This document shows, piece by piece, positions 30,131 through 39,187 of a stretch of 64,000 nucleotides of DNA; within the stretch, counting starts at the first letter, position 1, and each line of letters starts with the position of its first letter. This stretch comes from Anthropogastromicrobium sp052273485 (GTDB lineage Bacteria > Bacillota > Clostridia > Lachnospirales > Lachnospiraceae). The position numbers were made by a program, and so were the translations under genes. The notes beneath the pieces are model-generated. The model had not been told where the DNA came from. It made no database searches and saw nothing but the letters and a program-made list of their open reading frames with translations. The DNA is taken from positions 62,001-126,000 of the forward strand of contig DAVZID010000002.1 in NCBI GenBank assembly GCA_052273485.1, read 5' to 3'.

Positions 30131-32220
30131 TGAAATTTAAGATAAAGCATGAAATAAAGGGCAGAATCCGTGCGCGCGTCTTTATGAAGCACATGACGGC
30201 AAAGGAAGCGGATCTGCTCGAATATGCTCTGTCTCAGAAGGAAGGGATCACTTCAGTGCGCGTCAATGAGCGGACCGCTGATGTGGTCCTTTGCTATAAG
30301 ACCGACAGAGCAACGGCTCTTTCCTATTTAAGAAAGTGCCATCTTGATGAGATTGAGGCACCGGAATCCTATCTGGCGCATTCTGGCAGAGAACTGAACA
30401 ACGAGTATTGGGACAAACTGGTGAGCACCGTTGTTTGGCGCTACACAAAGAAGCTGTTTTTACCGGCTCCGATTCGCACCTGCATTACCGTAGTAAATGC
30501 AGTTCCGTATATCTGGAAGGGCATCAAGACACTCGCAAAGGGTAAGCTTGAGGTTCCGGTACTTGATGCAACTGCAATTTCCATCTCCATTGCCAGAGGC
30601 GATGTGGAAACCGCAAGCTCTGTCATGTTCTTACTGGGAATTGGTGAGATCTTAGAGGAGTGGACACACAAAAAGTCCGTCGGTGATCTGGCAAGAAGTA
30701 TGTCCTTAAATGTATCCAAGGTATGGATGCTTGCAGGTGATCAGGAGGTTTTAGTTGACGCATCCACCATCAAGGAGGGCGACAACATTGTTGTTCATAT
30801 GGGCAATGTCATCCCGTTTGATGGTAGCGTTTTCGCTGGCGAGGGCATGGTCAATCAGGCATCCATGACCGGTGAGTCCGCACCAGTCAGAAAATATGCA
30901 GGCACAACTGTATACGCAGGCACCGTTCTTGAGGAAGGTGAGCTGACAGTTACCGTTAAGAAGCTTGGCGGTGCAAGCCGTTATGAGCAGATCGTTGTCA
31001 TGATCGAGGAGTCTGAGAAACTGAAGTCCTCCATGGAAGGAAAGGCAGAGCGTCTTGCCGATAAGCTCGTTCCGTACACCTTCCTGACGACTGGACTGAC
31101 GTATCTCTTTACACGAAATCTGACAAAGGCAACCTCTGTACTGATGGTTGATTTTTGCTGTGCATTAAAGCTTTCCATGCCGATCGCTGTTCTTTCCGCG
31201 ATCAAGGAGGCAAGAGGCCGCAATGTCAATGTAAAGGGCGGCAAGTTCTTAGAGAGCATCGCCGAGGCAGACACCATCGTATTTGATAAGACCGGTACGC
31301 TGACAAAGGCAGAGCCGACTGTTGTGAAGGTTATTTCCTTTAATGGCGAGTCCGAGGACGAACTGCTTCGTACCGCTGCATGCTTAGAGGAGCATTTCCC
31401 TCATTCTATGGCAAAGGCAGTTGTCGATGCGGCAAAGAAGAGAGGTCTTGACCATGAGGAGAAGCACTCGAAGGTTGAGTATATTGTCGCACACGGTATC
31501 TCCACACAGCTTGAGGGCAAAAAGACCATTATCGGAAGTCATCACTTTGTATTCGAGGATGAGGCATGTCACATTCCAGAGGGCAAGGAGGAACTGTTTG
31601 AGCATCTTCCACTTGAGTATTCTCATCTGTACCTGGCAATTGAGGGCGAGTTAGCAGCTGTCATTTGTATCGAGGATCCGCTTCGCCCGGAGGCTGCCGA
31701 TGCCATTCGCGCATTAAAGAAGTGCGGTATTTCCAAGGTAGTTATGATGACAGGTGATAGTGATCGTACCGCAAGAGCGATTGCAAAAAGAGTCGGCGTT
31801 GACCAGTATTTCTCCGAGGTATTGCCAGAGGACAAAGCCAATTTTGTTGAGCAGGAGAAGGCAGCAGGACGCAAGGTTATCATGGTTGGTGACGGCGTAA
31901 ACGATTCTCCGGCACTTTCTGCAGCTGATGTCGGCATTGCGATCAGTGATGGAGCGGAGCTTGCAAGAGAGATCGCAGACGTTACAATCGCAGCCGAGGA
32001 TTTGTTTGAGGTCGTAACCCTTCGCAAACTGTCCAAGGGACTGATGAAGCGTATCTACCGCAATTATCGAGTAATCGTTGGATTCAACTCTGCATTAATC
32101 GCAGGTGGTATCGCAGGTATCTTACAGCCGACCACTTCTGCACTGCTTCATAATACATCCACGCTGTTGATTGCAATGGACAGCATGAAGCCGTTGCTGA
32201 AGGAAGAAAATCAGAAGTAA
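30130..32220 (+). CDS. P1B-like metal-transporting ATPase with non-canonical membrane motif
   Basis: 696 residues. P-type hallmarks: TGES in SMTGESAPV, the phosphorylated Asp386 in FDKTGTLT, and GDGVNDSPAL. The N-terminal ~70 residues resemble a ferredoxin-like HMA fold but without CxxC. The membrane motif that is CPC or SPC in most P1B pumps is C343-C344-A345-L-K-L here, with no proline. The HP dipeptide region reads EEHFPHSMA. These traits place it in a little-studied branch; the metal could be Fe2+, Mn2+, Co2+ or Zn2+. Position next to feoAB and a Fur-like box favours iron or manganese export. Confidence 0.88.
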   Translation: MKFKIKHEIKGRIRARVFMKHMTAKEADLLEYALSQKEGITSVRVNERTADVVLCYKTDRATALSYLRKCHLDEIEAPESYLAHSGRELNNEYWDKLVSTVVWRYTKKLFLPAPIRTCITVVNAVPYIWKGIKTLAKGKLEVPVLDATAISISIARGDVETASSVMFLLGIGEILEEWTHKKSVGDLARSMSLNVSKVWMLAGDQEVLVDASTIKEGDNIVVHMGNVIPFDGSVFAGEGMVNQASMTGESAPVRKYAGTTVYAGTVLEEGELTVTVKKLGGASRYEQIVVMIEESEKLKSSMEGKAERLADKLVPYTFLTTGLTYLFTRNLTKATSVLMVDFCCALKLSMPIAVLSAIKEARGRNVNVKGGKFLESIAEADTIVFDKTGTLTKAEPTVVKVISFNGESEDELLRTAACLEEHFPHSMAKAVVDAAKKRGLDHEEKHSKVEYIVAHGISTQLEGKKTIIGSHHFVFEDEACHIPEGKEELFEHLPLEYSHLYLAIEGELAAVICIEDPLRPEAADAIRALKKCGISKVVMMTGDSDRTARAIAKRVGVDQYFSEVLPEDKANFVEQEKAAGRKVIMVGDGVNDSPALSAADVGIAISDGAELAREIADVTIAAEDLFEVVTLRKLSKGLMKRIYRNYRVIVGFNSALIAGGIAGILQPTTSALLHNTSTLLIAMDSMKPLLKEENQK

Positions 32221-32276
32221 ATAGAATCAAAAACGCAATTAAGAACACAAGAATAGAATCAAAAGCGCAATGATTT

Positions 32277-32316
32277 GGCAGTCAGCCGCGAAAAGGCGGT
32301 TGGCTGTCTTTTTTTG
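32277..32316 (+). terminator. Terminator after metal ATPase
   Basis: GGCAGTCAGCCGC / GGCGGTTGGCTGTC around GAAAA, then TTTTTTT. Just upstream, AGAATCAAAAACGCAAT (from 32223) is repeated as AGAATCAAAAGCGCAAT 31 nt later. The rest of the gap to 32566 is AT-rich; a hairpin GACGG/CCGTC (about 32517-32541) precedes the next ribosome site. Confidence 0.8.
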
Positions 32317-32565
32317 CAAGAAAGACAAAAAACAGCAAAAGATGAGGTAAAAATAGCAGGTAAAATGGAAAATAAAAAGTTTGAGTTGTGAAAAATATAA
32401 TAAAAACAAGGAATAAAACTGCACAATATAGTTAAAAGGTCATAATTCGAAAGATTCGATAAAAAAGTGAGTAGAAACATTTGCCCATTCGGTCTACTAT
32501 ATAGGCATCAGGTAAGGACGGGCTGAGGCGTGAACACCGTCTTTAAGAGAAAGGAGTATTTGATT

Positions 32566-34302
32566 ATGAGAAAGTTTGCAGCAATTTCCCTCGCAGGAAT
32601 TATGGCATTTGGCGCTCTTCCGGTTATGGCGGATGAGACGAGCACAGAGGAAGCAAGCACAGAAGTAGCTACCGAGGCTGGCAGTGAGGCTGATAGTGAG
32701 GCCGCTTCTGATGGAGCTTCTGAGTCTTCTGAATCGACTCAGGTAGAGGACAACTGGGAACCATTCGCAGAGAACGTAACCTTACGAGTTCCAGTTTATG
32801 ACAGAGGTGTTGAGGGTGTTCCGGATGTAACAAACAACTACTGGACACAGTGGATTCAGGAAAACTTTGGTGACAAGTACAACATTACCGTTGAGTATGT
32901 TCCGATCACAAGAACGGATGTTATGACCAGCTATGCACTGCTTGCAGCAGATCAGAACCTGCCGACAATCTTAATGGAGTACGATTATCCGAAGCTGTCC
33001 ACATGGGTAAATGATGGATATTTAACTTCTTTTGATATGGACGCATTCAAGGAGGTCGCTCCAAACTACTACGCACGTATGGAGGCAGACGGACAGCTTC
33101 CTTACACAACAATCGGTGATGAGACTTATTTTGCACTGGCTTCTAATCCGAATTACAATATTAACTATACATGGCAGACGTTTGTTCGTATGGACTGGTT
33201 AAAGAAGGTTGGTTATGATCATGTTCCAACAAAGCGTGACGAGTATCTTGATGCAATGAAGAAGATTCAGGAGGCTGGTCTTTGTGAGCATCCAGGCGGT
33301 GGTACTATGATCACAGGTCTTGGCTCTGATCAGAACCATGCATATCGTGAGTATCCATTTAACGAGCTTGACTGGGCTATGTACGGTGACTACAACATCC
33401 CGGCACTTGGAACGGATGCAAACTACAATTTGTTAAAGAGAGCAAATGAAGATTTCAATTCTGGTATTACCGATCCAGAGTATTATCTGATTGATGGTGA
33501 GACTGCAAAGGCAAACTTCATCAACGGTGATGCGTATTCCTATGGCTGCTATATCAGTTCTGATATGCAGGTACTGACTTCCTTCTATGAGTCAAATCCG
33601 GACGCAGAGTTGGCTATTTACCCAGTTGTTACTGAGGATGATACCGGATCCGACGGAATTACCGTTACTCCTGCTTACCGTTCCAACAACCCATTTGGTA
33701 TGATGGTTGGTTTCTCTTCTTCCGCAACCGATGATGAGTTAAAGGCAGCATGGATGTATCTGGAGTGGCTGTGCAACGACGATGTACTCTTCACTATGCA
33801 GTATGGTGTTGAGGGTGAGAACTTCAATTACAACGAGGATGGTCTGCCAGTATCTGTAGCAGATTATGATGGAGATTACAAGCAGGGCTATAACAGCAAT
33901 GGTGACTACTGGAGCTGTGAGACTGCATCGAAGGCAGCAGGTACCATCGAGGATGTTATCTATGCAACCACACCGCACAACCTGCCACAGGATTTCACTC
34001 AGGATATCATCGACTTCTACTATGCAAGACAGGAAATCGCTGACAAGTATGCCGTTGCAGACTGCCTGTTTGCATCTTCTATGGATAACACTTCTGAGTA
34101 TCAGCAGACATTAGTTGAGCTGTACAAGGAAGCTCGTGATACCCTTACCATGTGCTCACCAGATGAGTTTGACGAGAAGTATCAGCAGTATACCGATGAT
34201 TTCAATGATGCAGGATTTGCAGATATCACTGAAGAGCGTAAGGCTGCATTTGAGGATGGAAATACCACAAGACTTCCAGATGCTCAGAAGGCTGCTGAAT
34301 AA
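32566..34302 (+). CDS. Extracellular solute-binding protein (ABC sugar/aldouronate type), non-lipidated
   Basis: 578 residues. The signal peptide (RKFAAISLAGIMAFGALP, cleavage near VMA-DE) has no lipobox cysteine, unlike nearly all Gram-positive binding proteins. Next comes a ~40-residue linker of Ser/Thr/Glu/Ala. The remainder resembles LplA-type binding proteins of family-1 oligosaccharide ABC systems (LPTILMEYDYPKLSTWVNDGYLTSFD; KKVGYDHVPTKRDEYLDAMKKIQEAG). ATG 32566 with AAAGGAG. No permease or ATPase genes are nearby, so it is either an orphan binding protein or secreted for another purpose. Confidence 0.8.
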   Translation: MRKFAAISLAGIMAFGALPVMADETSTEEASTEVATEAGSEADSEAASDGASESSESTQVEDNWEPFAENVTLRVPVYDRGVEGVPDVTNNYWTQWIQENFGDKYNITVEYVPITRTDVMTSYALLAADQNLPTILMEYDYPKLSTWVNDGYLTSFDMDAFKEVAPNYYARMEADGQLPYTTIGDETYFALASNPNYNINYTWQTFVRMDWLKKVGYDHVPTKRDEYLDAMKKIQEAGLCEHPGGGTMITGLGSDQNHAYREYPFNELDWAMYGDYNIPALGTDANYNLLKRANEDFNSGITDPEYYLIDGETAKANFINGDAYSYGCYISSDMQVLTSFYESNPDAELAIYPVVTEDDTGSDGITVTPAYRSNNPFGMMVGFSSSATDDELKAAWMYLEWLCNDDVLFTMQYGVEGENFNYNEDGLPVSVADYDGDYKQGYNSNGDYWSCETASKAAGTIEDVIYATTPHNLPQDFTQDIIDFYYARQEIADKYAVADCLFASSMDNTSEYQQTLVELYKEARDTLTMCSPDEFDEKYQQYTDDFNDAGFADITEERKAAFEDGNTTRLPDAQKAAE

Positions 34303-34344
34303 TTTAGCTTTTTTCCTAAATAGTATAAATCTTCCTTAAATGAA

Positions 34345-34386
34345 GCCGTCGTACCCTGATTTGGGTACGGCGGCTTTCGTTTTGTA
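34345..34386 (+). terminator. Terminator after solute-binding protein
   Basis: GCCGTCGTACCC / GGGTACGGCGGC with a TGATTT loop and TTTCGTTTT. Confidence 0.88.
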
Positions 34387-34468
34387 AACAAAATAAAAAA
34401 CAGCCTGCATATATGCATAGACATATATACAAGCTGCTTGAATTATTTAAGTGAAAAGGAAACTGAAC

Positions 34469-35398
34469 TTACAGATCGGTAAACAGTGGTGTGGAGAGAT
34501 AGCGATCGCCGGTATCTGGAAGCAGGACAACGATTGTCTTGCCCTTTGACTCTGGGCGCTTTGCAACCTCAATGGCAGCCCACAGTGCAGCACCAGAGGA
34601 GATTCCTGTCAGAATACCTTCTTTCTTTCCTAAGTGCTTTCCGGTCGTAAAGGCATCATCATTTGATACAGTAATGATTTCATCGTAAATGGTGGTGTCG
34701 AGTACCTCAGGAACAAAGCCTGCGCCGATACCCTGAATCTTATGCGGACCTGCATTTCCAGTGGAAAGAACAGCGGAGGATGCTGGCTCTACGGCAACGA
34801 TCTTTACGGATGGCTTCTTGGACTTTAAGTACTGGCCAACACCTGTGATGGTACCGCCTGTGCCGACACCGGCAACGAACACATCAACAGCGCCCTCTGT
34901 ATCTTCGTAGATCTCTGGGCCAGTTGTCTCAAAGTGTGCCTTTGGGTTTGCTGGATTGACGAACTGACCTGCGATAAAGCTGTTTGGATAAAGCTTAGCA
35001 AGCTCATTGGCCTTTGCAATTGCACCAGGCATGCCCTTGGAGCCATCACTTAAAACAAGCTCTGCACCGTATGCCTTCATCAGCTGACGGCGCTCAATGG
35101 ACATCGTATCAGGCATAACGATGATCAGACGATATCCTCTGGCTGCGGCAACGCTTGCTAAACCGATTCCAGTGTTTCCGGAAGTTGGCTCAATGATTAC
35201 AGTATCTGGCTTTAAAATTCCCTTCGCTTCAGCGTCATCAAGCATAGCCTTAGCAACACGATCTTTTACAGATCCGGCTGGGTTAAAATACTCAAGCTTA
35301 GCGAGCAGTCTGGCCTGCAGGCCGAGTTCCTTTTCAATGTGAGTTAGTTCCAGCAGAGGGGTCTTTCCGATCAGCTGGTCAGCAGATGTGTAAATCAT
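34469..35398 (-). CDS. cysK: Cysteine synthase A (O-acetylserine sulfhydrylase)
   Basis: 309 residues. PLP enzyme making cysteine from O-acetylserine and sulfide. The Schiff-base lysine is in NPAGSVKDRVA, the Asn loop in EPTSGNTGIGLA, and the phosphate-binding loop is VGTGGTITG. ATG 35398 has AGGAGG upstream; the frame extends 20 codons further but without a site. It is a single gene behind a consensus promoter. Confidence 0.95.
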   Translation of the reverse strand: MIYTSADQLIGKTPLLELTHIEKELGLQARLLAKLEYFNPAGSVKDRVAKAMLDDAEAKGILKPDTVIIEPTSGNTGIGLASVAAARGYRLIIVMPDTMSIERRQLMKAYGAELVLSDGSKGMPGAIAKANELAKLYPNSFIAGQFVNPANPKAHFETTGPEIYEDTEGAVDVFVAGVGTGGTITGVGQYLKSKKPSVKIVAVEPASSAVLSTGNAGPHKIQGIGAGFVPEVLDTTIYDEIITVSNDDAFTTGKHLGKKEGILTGISSGAALWAAIEVAKRPESKGKTIVVLLPDTGDRYLSTPLFTDL

Positions 35399-35471
35399 GG
35401 CAGTATCCTCCTTAAAATCACCTATTTTCGATTGTTTTACACTACCGAAGTAAAGCAATCAAGTTACGGGA

Positions 35472-35506
35472 ATTATAACATTATTAACCTACCTTGTCAA
35501 TAGGTT
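35472..35506 (-). promoter_or_regulatory. Consensus promoter of cysK with overlapping inverted repeat
   Basis: On the minus strand TTGACA (35500-35495), 17 nt, TATAAT (35477-35472), both perfect. AACCTA (35486-35491) and TAGGTT (35501-35506) form an inverted repeat around the -35, a site suited to a repressor, for example an Rrf2-type cysteine regulator (inference). Confidence 0.8.
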
Positions 35507-35816
35507 TATTGAGAGCTTGAAGAAGTTTAAATAAACATTTAATTACCTGTTTTTTTAATCATTATATATTAAGCTTGTGATCGAAAAATCAGATATTTAT
35601 ACATAAAATAGTGATATTAATAAAAAATGTTGACAATATTTATATGTTATGATAACGTATAAATACAAAAGATATAGTGCAATAAAAAAGATGTGATAAT
35701 ATTGTGTGTTATAATTTTGATTATAGATAATATGCAGAAATGACAAGTTTTGAGAGGATTAATACTATCAAAACTTCGGGGTGAAGCTAGAATTTGGAGA
35801 AGGAGGAAAAGTGTAT

Positions 35817-35939
35817 ATGAAAAAAATATTATTGAGTATATTTATAATGGTAGTTTTAATTAGAAGTAATAGTATATTTGCAGATGAAATTAAGAACCTT
35901 ACGTGGGAAGATATTTTACTTGAGTTTGGTAGGGGGTGA
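35817..35939 (+). CDS. Small secreted peptide precursor candidate
   Basis: 40 residues, too short for usual gene calls. AGGAGG at 35801-35806 lies 10 nt before ATG 35817. The N-terminus is a good signal peptide (MKKILLSIFIMVVLI, cleavage near IFA-DE), leaving about 18 residues (DEIKNLTWEDILLEFGRG). Its stop is 4 nt before the ATG of the next secreted protein, so both are likely one transcript. Upstream 35507-35800 is AT-rich with the palindrome GTTATGATAAC and a hairpin AAGTTTTGA/TCAAAACTT (35745-35776). It could be a signalling peptide or the degenerate start of a gene. Confidence 0.45.
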   Translation: MKKILLSIFIMVVLIRSNSIFADEIKNLTWEDILLEFGRG

Positions 35940-35943
35940 AAGT

Positions 35944-36945
35944 ATGACAAAATGGGTTGAAATATTAGCGAGTTTGATATGTACAGTAGTGATTTTATTA
36001 GTAGATGTTCCTGTGTTGGCCAATACGAATCAAGATATTTTTAGCATACAATCAGCAATGGAATATTTATTGGTACAGGATGTAAGTGATAACGTGAAAA
36101 TCAGCTTTCAAATGGATGGTAAGGTAGAGAGTATTGGAGAGCTAATGGAAGTAGGTACTCGGCTGTCTGATCAAATTTCGCAGTTACTTTTAAAAGAAGG
36201 AAAAGAATTGTATCAGTCTAGTGGGTATCCATATACAGATGGTGGATTTTGGTTGAACTATTGGTATGATGAGAGTCTCGGAAAATGTATTGTGTGTGTG
36301 CTTAATCCGACAGAAAATAAACTTACTGTAGAGATTTTTCAGCAAAATTATGAGGATTTTTCAATTGACTGGTGTAAAATTCCTTTTGGACTTTCTTATG
36401 GAAATGACCGCGGACAAATTGAAGCAGCAATAAAAAATATGCCATATTATTACTACGAAGAGAATCCTGATACGATATATGAGGATAGCAGATATATTAT
36501 TTTAGCGCCAGGTATAGATCAGATAGAATATATACAGTTGAATGCAACATCATATTTATTAATGCAAAATATGAAGATTCAGGCTGACGAGGAAGTAATT
36601 ATTCCTATTTCTAATTATTTATATCAAGCAATCTATTATATGAAAGATACTAATGACACTGTGGCTCAAAAGAACGAAGTGGCAAAAATACTGGCTCAGC
36701 AGTGGGATGGAAACTGGACAGATGGTTATGAAAGAGGAAACTGGCAGTATTATATGTCAACAACAGAATATCTTGGGGATGATCCATTGCTTGAGACAGA
36801 GTTTTGGGGACAGTGGGGACGAGAATTTTCTTTATACTGTAGCGTTAGTGTAGGAGAGACAATGGTAAGTGGTCACTCTATTGTGAAATACAATGGCAAA
36901 GGAGTCATGCCGATTGAATTGTTGCAGTCATGGCATGTAAAATAA
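35944..36945 (+). CDS. Secreted protein of unknown function
   Basis: 333 residues. A signal peptide (TKWVEILASLICTVVILLV, cleavage near LA-NT) is followed by a soluble domain rich in Tyr/Trp/Asp/Glu with few Cys. No family recognised. There is no cell-wall anchor, lipobox or C-terminal membrane segment, so it should be released or loosely bound. ATG 35944 with GGGGGTG upstream. Base composition is markedly AT-richer than the genes on either side, with many rare-looking AT-ending codons, suggesting acquired DNA. Partner of the small secreted peptide just before it. Confidence 0.6.
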   Translation: MTKWVEILASLICTVVILLVDVPVLANTNQDIFSIQSAMEYLLVQDVSDNVKISFQMDGKVESIGELMEVGTRLSDQISQLLLKEGKELYQSSGYPYTDGGFWLNYWYDESLGKCIVCVLNPTENKLTVEIFQQNYEDFSIDWCKIPFGLSYGNDRGQIEAAIKNMPYYYYEENPDTIYEDSRYIILAPGIDQIEYIQLNATSYLLMQNMKIQADEEVIIPISNYLYQAIYYMKDTNDTVAQKNEVAKILAQQWDGNWTDGYERGNWQYYMSTTEYLGDDPLLETEFWGQWGREFSLYCSVSVGETMVSGHSIVKYNGKGVMPIELLQSWHVK

Positions 36946-37000
36946 GTGGATCGCTGACGAATGTACTGGTCAAGCTTTTTTGTAACACTTTGTTCGATAA

Positions 37001-37186
37001 ATACCTACTTGTAACGAGCCTCCATTGGTGTTAAATAATAAGCCCTTTACCCCTACTGACTATGAGGAATTGATGAACCCTCAGAATCATGTAGAGCGTG
37101 TTGTCCTGAATGAGAACAATGTGTTACAAATTTATTATACCACTACAATAGCAGAAAAAAGGTGTAAATTCCATTTTGTGGAATGA
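37001..37186 (+). pseudogene. Possible coding remnant in the AT-rich island
   Basis: An open stretch without start or ribosome site reads as protein-like (NNKPFTPTDYEELMNPQNH, then ERVVLNENN) and then decays into a stop. I cannot name the family. The rest of 36946-37260 holds nothing recognisable. Confidence 0.25.
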
Positions 37187-37263
37187 AATGCAAAAATACG
37201 GAGTGAAAATATAAGTTTGTCAGAAGATTGTATATTAATGAGAAAAAAGAATCAATAACAGCA

Positions 37264-37316
37264 TTGACGCTTCTAACAAAATAAGGTAAACTTAACACAA
37301 GTTAGAAAAGCCTAAC
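37264..37316 (+). promoter_or_regulatory. Promoter with repeated GTTAG half-sites
   Basis: TTGACG (37264-37269), 17 nt, TAAACT (37287-37292). TTCTAAC (37271-37277) is mirrored by GTTAGAA (37301-37307), and a further CTAAC is at 37312-37316. These half-sites flank the -10 and could bind a repressor of the DUF2325 gene. Confidence 0.45.
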
Positions 37317-37398
37317 ATACAAGAACAGTAGGTTATTAGTTATCAATAGAGTTTATCGTTTAAATCAAAGCAATTTGTATTTTGAAAGGAGTGTTTTC

Positions 37399-37680
37399 AT
37401 GAGTGTTGTTATTGTAGGCGGACATGACCGCATGGTAAGTCAGTATAAGAAAATATGTAAGGATTTCAAATGTAAGGCAAAGGTGTTTACACAGATGTCT
37501 GCAAATTTGAGTGGTCAGATCGGAAGACCAGATCTGGTGATTCTATTTACCAATACGGTTTCTCATAAAATGGTTCACTGTGCAGTGACCGAGGCAGAAA
37601 AATGCAATGCCAGCATTGTTCGCTGTCATACCAGCAGCCAGAACGCACTGACTGAGATCCTTCAGAGAGAGGTTGGCTGA
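37399..37680 (+). CDS. DUF2325 domain protein
   Basis: 93 residues, single-domain cytoplasmic protein. The family pattern is clear: VVIVGGHDRMVSQYKKICKDFKCKAKVF, then GRPDLVILFTNTVSHKMVHCAVTEAEKCNASIVRCHTSSQNALTEIL. Function of the family is not established; members occur near metal and redox genes. ATG 37399 after GAAAGGAG. Confidence 0.8.
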   Translation: MSVVIVGGHDRMVSQYKKICKDFKCKAKVFTQMSANLSGQIGRPDLVILFTNTVSHKMVHCAVTEAEKCNASIVRCHTSSQNALTEILQREVG

Positions 37681-37752
37681 AAATCGAAAGATGTACAATT
37701 TGCAAAAAATTTGTAGAATCTTTGAAAGATGTGTTTGAAATAGAAAACTGTC

Positions 37753-37781
37753 TTGTAATTTCTTCTTTGTGGTGTTACGAT
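37753..37781 (+). promoter_or_regulatory. Promoter of second MATE gene
   Basis: TTGTAA (37753-37758), 17 nt, TACGAT (37776-37781) preceded by TGT. Confidence 0.55.
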
Positions 37782-37813
37782 AAATTTGATAACCACAGGA
37801 GGCAGATAACAGT

Positions 37814-39187
37814 ATGAAAAATATTTTTTACGATAAGAGTAAAATTGATTATGGGAATTTGTTGTTTCCGCGGCGTGCGCTGTGGATGCTGCTGATTCCC
37901 TTAATTATTGAGCAGATGTTAAACTCTTTGATGGGAATGGTTGATACGCTTATGGTCAGCCGTGTCGGAGCAGAGGCGATTTCAGCCGTTTCGCTTGTAG
38001 ATTCGATAAACAACCTGGTACTTCAGGTATTTGCGGCGATGGCAGCAGGTGCGGCAATCATATGCTCACAATATTTGGGACGAAAAGATGAGAAGGGCTG
38101 CAATGAAGCAGCCAGACAGATTGTTTTGACGGTAGTGGTGATTTCCTCTGTTATTATGATTATTGGCGTGGGCTTTCGCAAGCCATTACTTCGTTTGATT
38201 TTTGGAAGCGTTGAAGATGCCGTTATGGACAACGCACAGGTTTACTTTTTGATCACGGCGCTTTCCTATCCATTTATTGCATTGTTTCAGGCAGGAGCTG
38301 CATTTTATCGTGCCTGTGGCAATTCAAAGTTTACAATGAAGACTGCGCTGATTGCAAACGTGGCAAACATTGTCGGTAACACGCTATTTATCTTTATTTT
38401 CCAGATGGGTGCAGCAGGCGCCGCTGTTTCTACACTGATCTCCCGAGCACTGTGCGCATTTGTTGTGTTTTATGGACTGCGAAAGCCGGGCTATGCGATT
38501 CAGCTTACAAATTATTTCTCCATTCGCCCAGATTTCAATTTGATTGTAAAGATTCTTGCGATCGGTGTTCCATCTGGTATCGAAAATGGAATGTTCCAGT
38601 TTGGTAAGCTTGCGATTCAGTCTACCGTATCCTCACTTGGAACCGCAGCGATCGCAGCACAGGCGATGACGATCATCTTCGAGAATGTAAATGGAATGGC
38701 GGCCGTTGGTATCGGTATCGGACTGATGACCGTTGTTGGTCAGAGCATCGGTGCAGGGCGGCAGGAAGAGGCAAAATATTACATAGTGAAGCTTGCCGGT
38801 TATGCAGAGATTGCGATGATTATAAGCTGTATCCTTGTTTATCTGGCAGCAAGACCAGTCACAATTTTAGCAGGTATGAGCGCAGAGAGTACCGCCATGT
38901 GTATGCAGATGATTCTTGCCATTACCATTGTAAAGCCGATTCTCTGGGTGCCATCCTTTACGCCACCGAACGGACTTCGTGCGGCAGGTGATGTGCGTTT
39001 CTCGATGATTACCGCAACACTGACAATGTGGCTGTGCCGTGTCGCACTTTCCATCTTTTTAATGCGTGTGGTAAAGACTGGACCGATCGGTGTCTGGTAC
39101 GGAATGTTCGCAGACTGGGGTGTAAGAGGCGTCATCTTTACGATCCGTTTTGTCAGAGGAAAGTGGCTTAGATTTAAGGTTATTTAA
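37814..39187 (+). CDS. MATE family efflux transporter (second)
   Basis: 457 residues, two six-helix halves: MLLIPLIIEQMLNSLMGMVDTLMVSRVGAEAISAVSLVDS and IGVPSGIENGMFQFGKLAIQSTVSSLGTAAIAAQAM. The late helix reads WVPSFTPPNGLRAAGDVRF, typical of the NorM/DinF-like branch. ATG 37814 follows AGGAGGCAG. Its last 129 nt overlap the 3' end of a convergent gene. It is not closely similar to the MATE protein at 526. Confidence 0.9.
   Translation: MKNIFYDKSKIDYGNLLFPRRALWMLLIPLIIEQMLNSLMGMVDTLMVSRVGAEAISAVSLVDSINNLVLQVFAAMAAGAAIICSQYLGRKDEKGCNEAARQIVLTVVVISSVIMIIGVGFRKPLLRLIFGSVEDAVMDNAQVYFLITALSYPFIALFQAGAAFYRACGNSKFTMKTALIANVANIVGNTLFIFIFQMGAAGAAVSTLISRALCAFVVFYGLRKPGYAIQLTNYFSIRPDFNLIVKILAIGVPSGIENGMFQFGKLAIQSTVSSLGTAAIAAQAMTIIFENVNGMAAVGIGIGLMTVVGQSIGAGRQEEAKYYIVKLAGYAEIAMIISCILVYLAARPVTILAGMSAESTAMCMQMILAITIVKPILWVPSFTPPNGLRAAGDVRFSMITATLTMWLCRVALSIFLMRVVKTGPIGVWYGMFADWGVRGVIFTIRFVRGKWLRFKVI

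Noticed and set aside
35507..37400. AT-rich island as a prophage or insertion sequence
   Set aside because: No integrase, transposase, terminal inverted repeats or phage structural genes are visible.
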